64,000 bases of DNA, taken from positions 1 through 64,000 of the forward strand of contig NZ_JAGTAR010000009.1 of NCBI RefSeq assembly GCF_018156225.1. The letters are read 5' to 3'. The stretch's first letter is position 1; each line of letters starts with the position of its first letter. Shown piece by piece: positions 59,769-64,000 of the stretch. The notes beneath the pieces were generated by a model, which did no database searches, was not told where the DNA came from, and was given only the letters and a program-made list of their open reading frames with translations. The DNA comes from Carboxylicivirga sediminis. GTDB lineage: Bacteria > Bacteroidota > Bacteroidia > Bacteroidales > Marinilabiliaceae. Position numbers and translations under genes: made by a program.

Positions 59769-59864
59769 TCAGTGATCGGCCGAGAAATAAACAATGTCAT
59801 CAACGTGGATAACCTGCAGCTTATCATCGTGAAGCAATTGTTCACTTTCAGTTCCCTTTCTCAC
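59769..59864 (-). other. Possible short ORF or gene fragment between RNAs
   Basis: A frame with a GTG start encodes 31 aa (VRKGTESEQLLHDDKLQVIH, then VDDIVYFSADH). It looks protein-like and stays open back into the tRNA-Asn gene, so it may be the C-terminal remnant of a larger gene cut by insertion of the RNA cluster. Confidence 0.35.
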
Positions 59865-59873
59865 AAAAGTTTG

Positions 59874-59946
59874 CGCCTCATGATGGACTCGAACCATCGA
59901 CCCTCACCTTAACAGGGTGCCGCTCTGCCAACTGAGCTAATGAGGC
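59874..59946 (-). tRNA. tRNA-Asn (GTT)
   Basis: A 73-nt cloverleaf: acceptor GCCTCAT/ATGAGGC, D arm TAGCTCAGTTGGCAGAGC, anticodon loop CTGTTAA (GTT at 59913-59911), T arm GATGG-TTCGAGT-CCATC. The CCA is not encoded. It is the first product of the RNA cluster. The anticodon stem has one mismatch at its base. A phage-carried Asn tRNA may offset codon-usage differences. Confidence 0.9.
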
Positions 59947-60031
59947 GTTTCGAGGTCGGGAGCCGCACTTTGATTACGCTTGGCGATGCTTAAGTTTGTA
60001 TGAGCTTATATGACTGCTCCCTCCTCGGTTA

Positions 60032-60041
60032 AAAAATAGAA
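60032..60041 (-). promoter_or_regulatory. Late-motif copy (one mismatch), RNA cluster
   Basis: TTCTATTTTT on the minus strand about 85 bases before tRNA-Asn. It is the only copy ahead of RNA genes, which favours a transcriptional over a translational role for the motif. Confidence 0.55.
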
Positions 60042-60089
60042 CGCCAAACATTCGGTTCTCACTATCGGCTTAAGCCACCTTATATCACG

Positions 60090-60166
60090 GCCGTAAATGG
60101 CTAATAAAGTGTGTATCTGCCCTCATATTCCGGCCCAAAAAGGCTAATAAGGGTGCTTGCGCCAAC
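60090..60166. repeat. Imperfect direct repeat (two ~33-bp copies)
   Basis: Two copies of CCTnATATnncGGCCnnnAnG followed by GCTAATAA (about 60090-60122 and 60131-60163). An outer inverted GCCAAAC/GTTTGGC pair brackets them. This gap (60042-60244) has no gene I can support; the repeats may bind a regulator. Confidence 0.4.
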
Positions 60167-60244
60167 TGTTTGGCACATTATGTCAATGATCTTGTTTGCT
60201 TGTTTTGCGTGGTTTTCAAGAGGCGGTTCATGCCTCCTGAAAGG

Positions 60245-60868
60245 TTATATGTGCTTACTCTCGTGTAGCCTAAGCACTTGATAATTGTCACCTTTATTTC
60301 GTAAAATAAAGTCTTGAGCTTGCTGTTCGGAAAGGTGACTGTTGATAGAGCCCTCTTGATGTGCGAACTGACCTTTAGCCTTCAGTTTTGCTATATTCTC
60401 AAAAACCGTTTCTTCATCGTAATTGTGCTCAATTGCGTATAGGTCATATTCCAGTGCAGTTATACCCTCTAAGTGAGCAGAATCAGTAGCATGAAAAATT
60501 TTATGGTTCTTGTAGTAGATTCGATACCCATAGTTTGGAACATCATGATAAAGCACTACTGGTGAAAGTCTAAACAAACCGTAGTTGTATATCTTACCAG
60601 GCAGCAACACATCAATGTTTCTAATGTCATTAAGGTGTTTTACCATCCATTCTCCACAGGCGAATCTAATAGTAGGTCTTTCGTAGGCAAGTTTCTTGAT
60701 GGTTGATAGCTTAAAATGATCCCCATGTGTATGGGTTAATAGCACCACCTGAATGTCTTGTATTACAGGCTTGACGATTGAGAAGGGTACGCCGCAATCA
60801 ACCATTATAAAACCATGATAAATAACGGCGTTGCCTTCACTGCCTGTTGAAAGAACTTGATAACACAT
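60245..60868 (-). CDS. Metallo-beta-lactamase-fold hydrolase
   Basis: A 207-aa MBL protein: TGSEGNAVIY (front), VVLLTHTHGDHFKLS (HxHxDH near 44-51), YHDVPNYGYRIY and FHATDSAHLE (metal Asp near 130). Phage MBL proteins next to RecT are common and are thought to act as nucleases or phosphodiesterases in recombination; this is context-based. It starts 1 base after the recT stop. Confidence 0.82.
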   Translation of the reverse strand: MCYQVLSTGSEGNAVIYHGFIMVDCGVPFSIVKPVIQDIQVVLLTHTHGDHFKLSTIKKLAYERPTIRFACGEWMVKHLNDIRNIDVLLPGKIYNYGLFRLSPVVLYHDVPNYGYRIYYKNHKIFHATDSAHLEGITALEYDLYAIEHNYDEETVFENIAKLKAKGQFAHQEGSINSHLSEQQAQDFILRNKGDNYQVLRLHESKHI

Positions 60869-60869
60869 T

Positions 60870-61676
60870 TTACAAGTTGCTTAGATCTACTACTTTTCCG
60901 TTATTCGCTCCGTTGCCAGGCTCGGCAGGTTCATTTTGAGGAATCACCTCAGCTTCTTCAAACCTGGCACCCGATGTTTGTTCTGCATGCTCATTGTCAC
61001 TTTCAAAAGCTGTTTGCATATCAGTGGTCATAAGGCCATAAGTACCCAATAAACCTTTCAATACTGTCTTTAATGACATTTTCGGACGAGCATCAGGATC
61101 ACTCCATTTTGACTTCTTAGTTTTGTATTGCTTATCCGACTGATACATCTTTGAAAATCGCAGAGCGTGAGCTTCGATTTGATCCTCTGACATATAGAGC
61201 GAGGCCTTAAATCCGTTTAACAGTTCTAAATAGGCCACGTAACCAACAACGTCATTGTCCGGATGATCACCCAAGAACTTTAATTCGCCAGTGATTTTAT
61301 TGCGCTCCAATTCATCTTCGCGTATCTCAACTGCATTGATATACTTATAAGCACCGGTTCTGATGGCAAGCTGTATCAAGCCTTTATACCCAATCTGGAA
61401 GCTGGGAACATCTTTGTAAGGGATGATGTAGGCATAGCCCAGGTTTTTATTAAGTGGGAGATTTAATGATGTGGCATTCATAGCACACTTCATTAGGTCG
61501 GCAGGATCGCAGGCCGCAAGCTTAGCGTCTTGATCACACATAGCGATAAGGTTACTTACAAACTCTGTTTTTCGCTCTTTTAGTGTTTCAGTTAAGAAAT
61601 TTGCTGTTCTAGGAGCGTTCAAAAAAGTTGCAATGCTAACTTTTTTGGTTGTGGCAGGGGTGTTTGTCTTAGCCAT
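60870..61676 (-). CDS. recT: RecT-family single-strand annealing protein
   Basis: A 268-aa RecT. It has the conserved series KTEFVSNLIAMCDQDAKLAA, CAMNATSLNLPLNKNLGYAY, IPYKDVPSFQIGYKGLIQLA and VVGYVAYLELLNGFKASLYM, then KMYQSDKQYKTKKSKWSDPD. The C-terminus is a polar tail. It anneals complementary strands during phage recombination, helped by the MBL and DUF1351-like neighbours. Confidence 0.92.
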   Translation of the reverse strand: MAKTNTPATTKKVSIATFLNAPRTANFLTETLKERKTEFVSNLIAMCDQDAKLAACDPADLMKCAMNATSLNLPLNKNLGYAYIIPYKDVPSFQIGYKGLIQLAIRTGAYKYINAVEIREDELERNKITGELKFLGDHPDNDVVGYVAYLELLNGFKASLYMSEDQIEAHALRFSKMYQSDKQYKTKKSKWSDPDARPKMSLKTVLKGLLGTYGLMTTDMQTAFESDNEHAEQTSGARFEEAEVIPQNEPAEPGNGANNGKVVDLSNL

Positions 61677-61683
61677 AATTCAG

Positions 61684-62724
61684 TTATTTAATAGTTTGGA
61701 ATTCGATGTTATTGTCGCGCATATATTGTGCGAGGGCCTTTAATTGCGTCATCGTGCCTTTTACTGTAAACTTAGCTTCAAGCATTTCTGGCTGTGCTGT
61801 TTGCTGTTGTGGAGCTTCAACACTAGGGGCCTTTAAGGTTTCTTTTTCGACAACCTTTTCCACCTTGGGGGCTTCTTCTGTCTTTTTTGCGTCAATAGCT
61901 GCTTTAATCTTAGCTTCCAATTCTACAAATCGAGACAGAAATTCATCATCAGATATGTTTTCAACGTCGGAAAGGGTTATAAATACATTCTCCTCATCTT
62001 GCACCCAATTGTACGTTTTAGTCAGATCATGATAGACCATAGCAACGCTTAATAATTTAGTTTTGCGTTTTTCTGTTCGAAGCTGCTGTTGGCGAAGAGT
62101 CTCTTCTTTTTCGCGCTGTTTGCGGTTGACAATCTCTGTGATTGCCTTCGAAGCATTCAATGTTCTCTTGTATTCGGTCATTATCTCAACCGAAAAATCA
62201 TGCGCTTCAATCAATATGATGTCGTCAACTACTTTTTGAATAAAAGCATTGCATTCATCCTTATACTTCTTAAGTGATGTAGACAGATTGATATTGATTT
62301 TTGCATCTTCAAATGTTAAAAAATCAATCTCAGAGGCCACGCATAATTCATTGAAATAAGCTTCGACTTTCTGCTTTTTTTCATCCTTTAAGGTGATTTC
62401 TACACTTTCAATTTTGCCTTTTAGCTTGGCAATTGCCTCGGCATACTTGGTCGATACTTCATTTTTATACACTTCATTGAAGCGTTCATATGGCTCAGCA
62501 ATGGCACCTTTAACAGCTTTTCTCTGTTCCTCAAAGCTTTTAAGTTCATTATTCAAGTCAGCTCTAAGAGTTTTAAGAGACTTGACAGTATCTTCAGTAG
62601 CCACCAGGTTGTCTATGTTTAAATCAACCAATCTCTTCGTAACGTTGGCTCCAATTTCATTTAGTGCATGATGAATAACTGGGGCTTGGGATAGCTTAAT
62701 TTCTAAGCTCTTTACTTCTTCCAT
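61684..62724 (-). CDS. DUF1351-like phage recombination-associated protein
   Basis: A 346-aa, strongly helical/coiled-coil protein (LRADLNNELKSFEEQRKAVK, EPYERFNEVYKNEVS), the DUF1351 pattern that occurs next to recT in many phages. A Lys/Glu/Pro linker (about 275-310) precedes a small C-terminal domain (FTVKGTMTQLKALAQYMRDN). Its exact role is unknown; co-occurrence suggests a RecT partner. It lies 7 bases before recT. Confidence 0.75.
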   Translation of the reverse strand: MEEVKSLEIKLSQAPVIHHALNEIGANVTKRLVDLNIDNLVATEDTVKSLKTLRADLNNELKSFEEQRKAVKGAIAEPYERFNEVYKNEVSTKYAEAIAKLKGKIESVEITLKDEKKQKVEAYFNELCVASEIDFLTFEDAKININLSTSLKKYKDECNAFIQKVVDDIILIEAHDFSVEIMTEYKRTLNASKAITEIVNRKQREKEETLRQQQLRTEKRKTKLLSVAMVYHDLTKTYNWVQDEENVFITLSDVENISDDEFLSRFVELEAKIKAAIDAKKTEEAPKVEKVVEKETLKAPSVEAPQQQTAQPEMLEAKFTVKGTMTQLKALAQYMRDNNIEFQTIK

Positions 62725-62729
62725 GATTA

Positions 62730-62924
62730 TTAGTTATTAATGGTTTGATTCTTCTTTACTTTTCGCAGGATGCCGTTTTTGATAATCTGTTTCTCTTTTT
62801 CAAAATCGTGCTCCTGTAGGTCGTATCTGATAGCCATTCCTGTTTCACTGTTGACTATCCGCAAGATTCCGTGGTCCGGTGACGATATCATCGTCAGTTT
62901 TTCAGTTAATTTTTCTTCACTCAT
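62730..62924 (-). CDS. Hypothetical early protein
   Basis: A 64-aa protein with a charged front and basic end (ILRKVKKNQTINN). It overlaps the start of the zinc-ribbon gene's stop by one base. No family recognised. It belongs to the early transcript from the switch to recT. Confidence 0.5.
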   Translation of the reverse strand: MSEEKLTEKLTMISSPDHGILRIVNSETGMAIRYDLQEHDFEKEKQIIKNGILRKVKKNQTINN

Positions 62925-63148
62925 TATCGTGGAGGTTTAGAATAATCGATTGGATAAAAGGTGTCTGTCTCATCGTAAAAACCGCAGTCCATACACCATG
63001 ATGTGCCACTCTTCTTATCCTCTTTGATATCGGTTCCTTCGCACTCGGGGCATTTTGGATCTTCATTCCAAAGCCTTTCGGGCGTGCTCCAAGGTGCATC
63101 GTGCAGGTCTGTATTCTGGATGAGCATGATTATTGTGTTAGCCTGCAA
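62924..63148 (-). CDS. Zinc-ribbon early protein
   Basis: A 74-aa protein with Cys-x2-Cys twice (CPECEGTD near 33-36 and CMDCGFYD near 52-55), a small zinc ribbon. Met8 (63127) is an alternative start that would remove the overlap with the excisionase-like gene. Such ribbons often act as DNA-binding adaptors. Confidence 0.6.
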   Translation of the reverse strand: MQANTIIMLIQNTDLHDAPWSTPERLWNEDPKCPECEGTDIKEDKKSGTSWCMDCGFYDETDTFYPIDYSKPPR

Positions 63149-63374
63149 CTCTCACAGGAATTGAACATCTTGATTGCTCGACGAATGCGTCCAGGTCTGT
63201 TCTCTTGTAGAGAATCTTCTTACCATTGGGGATGTAGAACGGTAAACCATGATTTTCGCGCCATTCACGAAACATATTGTGATTACCTATCCCAAGATAA
63301 ATGGCTGCTTCTTGCTCGGTGAGCCATTGCTTCTTTTCAAGATTGCAAACAATTGTAGTTTCTTTCTTCGCCAT
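63138..63374 (-). CDS. Excisionase-like HTH protein
   Basis: A 78-aa protein of the MerR/excisionase type: WLTEQEAAIYLGIGNHNMFR (17-36), then GLPFYIPNGKKILYKRTDLD (43-62). These bend DNA at att sites or act as small regulators. It overlaps the LuxR-type gene by 38 bases. Confidence 0.8.
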   Translation of the reverse strand: MAKKETTIVCNLEKKQWLTEQEAAIYLGIGNHNMFREWRENHGLPFYIPNGKKILYKRTDLDAFVEQSRCSIPVRVAG

Positions 63375-63633
63375 GTTTAGTGGTATTGAGGTTTCTGATT
63401 ATTTTCAACTTATTGTCGCTTGGAGAGCGTCTGAATTGCACGTTGAAGGTGCATTCTAACCAGGCGCGTGAGAGGTCAGTGCGGCTTTTACTCTGTGTTT
63501 TCTCAAAAGCCTTCTGAATGTGCGTCTTAACGGTGTCGATGGAGATGAACAGTACCTCCGCGATTTCTTTGTTCGATTTTCCGAGAAAGATTAGCATGGC
63601 TATTTCTTCCTCCCTTTCTGTCAATAGTTTCAT
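63337..63633 (-). CDS. LuxR/NarL-type HTH regulator
   Basis: A 98-aa protein: an almost bare HTH domain LTEREEEIAMLIFLGKSNKE (4-23), then FISIDTVKTHIQKAFEKTQS (28-48), with a short basic tail. It has no receiver or sensor domain, so it may act as a constitutive early or switch regulator. It is the first minus-strand gene at the divergent control region. Confidence 0.82.
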   Translation of the reverse strand: MKLLTEREEEIAMLIFLGKSNKEIAEVLFISIDTVKTHIQKAFEKTQSKSRTDLSRAWLECTFNVQFRRSPSDNKLKIIRNLNTTKHGEERNYNCLQS

Positions 63634-63961
63634 GATTATCCCGATTCATTGTTGTTGGTTTATTTTGTATATAGTTGGTGAATGACCCTTTGAGTCATCC
63701 TATAGAATTGTTGTTTTCACACTTTTGAGTGATTGACGTCAGGTTTTTTGTTTTCATAATTTTGTATTAGATTTAAATTAAACCAATAGCCAATAATTTG
63801 AATTAATACACGTCTTGTTTGCTTGTTATTGTGTTGTTATTCATGGTTTAAATGGTTTATTGGTATTTGTTAAATCGAAAATACAACCAAAGTGTGCATA
63901 TATGCAAATTAAATTTGTTAAAATGCACACATTAGTTGTTTGTTTAGAATAGTTCTAAATA
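63634..63961. promoter_or_regulatory. Divergent control region (putative lysogeny switch)
   Basis: 328 bases between the LuxR-type gene (-) and a + gene. They hold ATGAC...GTCAT (near 63682-63698), TCAC...GTGA (near 63717-63733) and GTGTGCAT...ATGCACAC (63892-63930), plus a GCATATATGC palindrome. Such spaced inverted repeats fit repressor operators. No -33/-7 pair is assigned. Confidence 0.55.
63892..63930. repeat. Operator-like inverted repeat GTGTGCAT/ATGCACAC
   Basis: Perfect 8-base arms (63892-63899, 63923-63930) just upstream of the + gene start. They would suit autoregulation by the repressor. Confidence 0.6.
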
Positions 63962-64000
63962 ATGAGACCTGAAGAGATATTGAGTAAATTTCTTGATGAG
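63962..64000 (+). CDS. Start of a divergent gene (partial)
   Basis: Thirteen codons (MRPEEILSKFLDE) from an ATG to the window end. By position it should open the lysogeny-side transcript (repressor and probably integrase), but the visible part is too short to identify. Confidence 0.5.
   Translation, partial: MRPEEILSKFLDE

Noticed and set aside
59950-60022. GGGAGC...GCTCCC enclosed segment resembling a further tRNA
   Set aside because: The T-arm-like part has only weak wobble pairs, the D arm lacks GG and no anticodon arm forms. It may be a leader hairpin or a very decayed tRNA.
10022-63633. Search for an integrase, transposase or CRISPR array
   Set aside because: No protein with tyrosine/serine recombinase or DDE motifs and no regularly spaced repeat array is visible in the window. 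The propeller-gene repeats are coding, not CRISPR.

Overview
The window is a Bacteroidota chromosome segment (about 9.3 kb) followed by most of a temperate siphovirus genome integrated beside it. The assignment to Bacteroidota rests on low GC content, starts without Shine-Dalgarno sequences, TAnnTTTG -7 promoter boxes, a type IX secretion (T9SS) sorting-domain protein and the family content. I cannot fix genus or order. No integrase or att site is visible; the right end of the element lies beyond base 64000.

Layout. 375-4679 (+): host genes for a lipoprotein phosphoesterase, two envelope proteins, a patatin and a VOC protein. 4803-9261 (-): a membrane phosphoesterase and a large zincin/propeller/barrel surface protein. 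9452-9778 (+): an orphan at the junction. From about 9.9 kb on, the backbone is a minus-strand phage, best read from right to left. First comes a regulatory switch (LuxR-type HTH and excisionase-like HTH, facing a + gene that leaves the window). Then come recombination (DUF1351-like, RecT, MBL fold), an RNA gene cluster, small early genes, VRR-NUC, replication initiator, a putative replication partner and a sigma-like regulator. Late genes follow: ParB-like, TerS, TerL, small genes including an SSB-like protein, portal, MuF, A1-like phosphoesterase, HAD-kinase fusion, scaffold, head fibre/decoration, major capsid, connector and tail genes. The series ends with tail chaperone (with -1 frameshift), tape measure (1157 aa, about 170 nm tail), Dit, Tal/fibre, tail tip with a propeller-repeat protein, coiled-coil membrane proteins, an M15 endolysin and a 3TM holin.

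Accessory (moron) genes sit as + strand islands inside this minus-strand backbone. They are: 24122-25242 (coiled coil); 35329-37240 (three membrane proteins, two of them paralogues); 37336-37563; 41016-41195; 45866-46663 (AbiC-like, between terminase genes); 47912-49507 (including a secreted EndA-type nuclease with a T9SS tail); 49629-51339 (two cassettes, one HEPN-like, flanked by attC-like inverted repeats); and 52542-54872 (three genes, one an outer-membrane barrel). Several have canonical Bacteroidota promoters.

The most unusual signals are four. (1) A circularly permuted tmRNA gene at 59398-59641: the CCA-side T arm and acceptor strand precede the 5' end, they pair with a G3-U70 acceptor stem and a 7-bp P2 helix, and a 15-codon tag frame ending AVA and a terminator follow. 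It lies downstream of tRNA-Asn and an odd 110-nt tRNA-like element. (2) A 10-bp motif TTCTATTTTA (13 exact, 5 one-off copies), all on the minus strand; 17 of 18 lie just upstream of late genes or the RNA cluster. It is a candidate late promoter, with a phage-encoded sigma-like protein as candidate reader. (3) 10-bp-phased TTCGAA iterons at two separate loci: inside the initiator gene (a lambda O-like origin) and in a 470-bp non-coding gap in the head region. (4) Attachment of effector-like domains to phage parts, above all a MuF head protein with a C-terminal HEIRH zincin.
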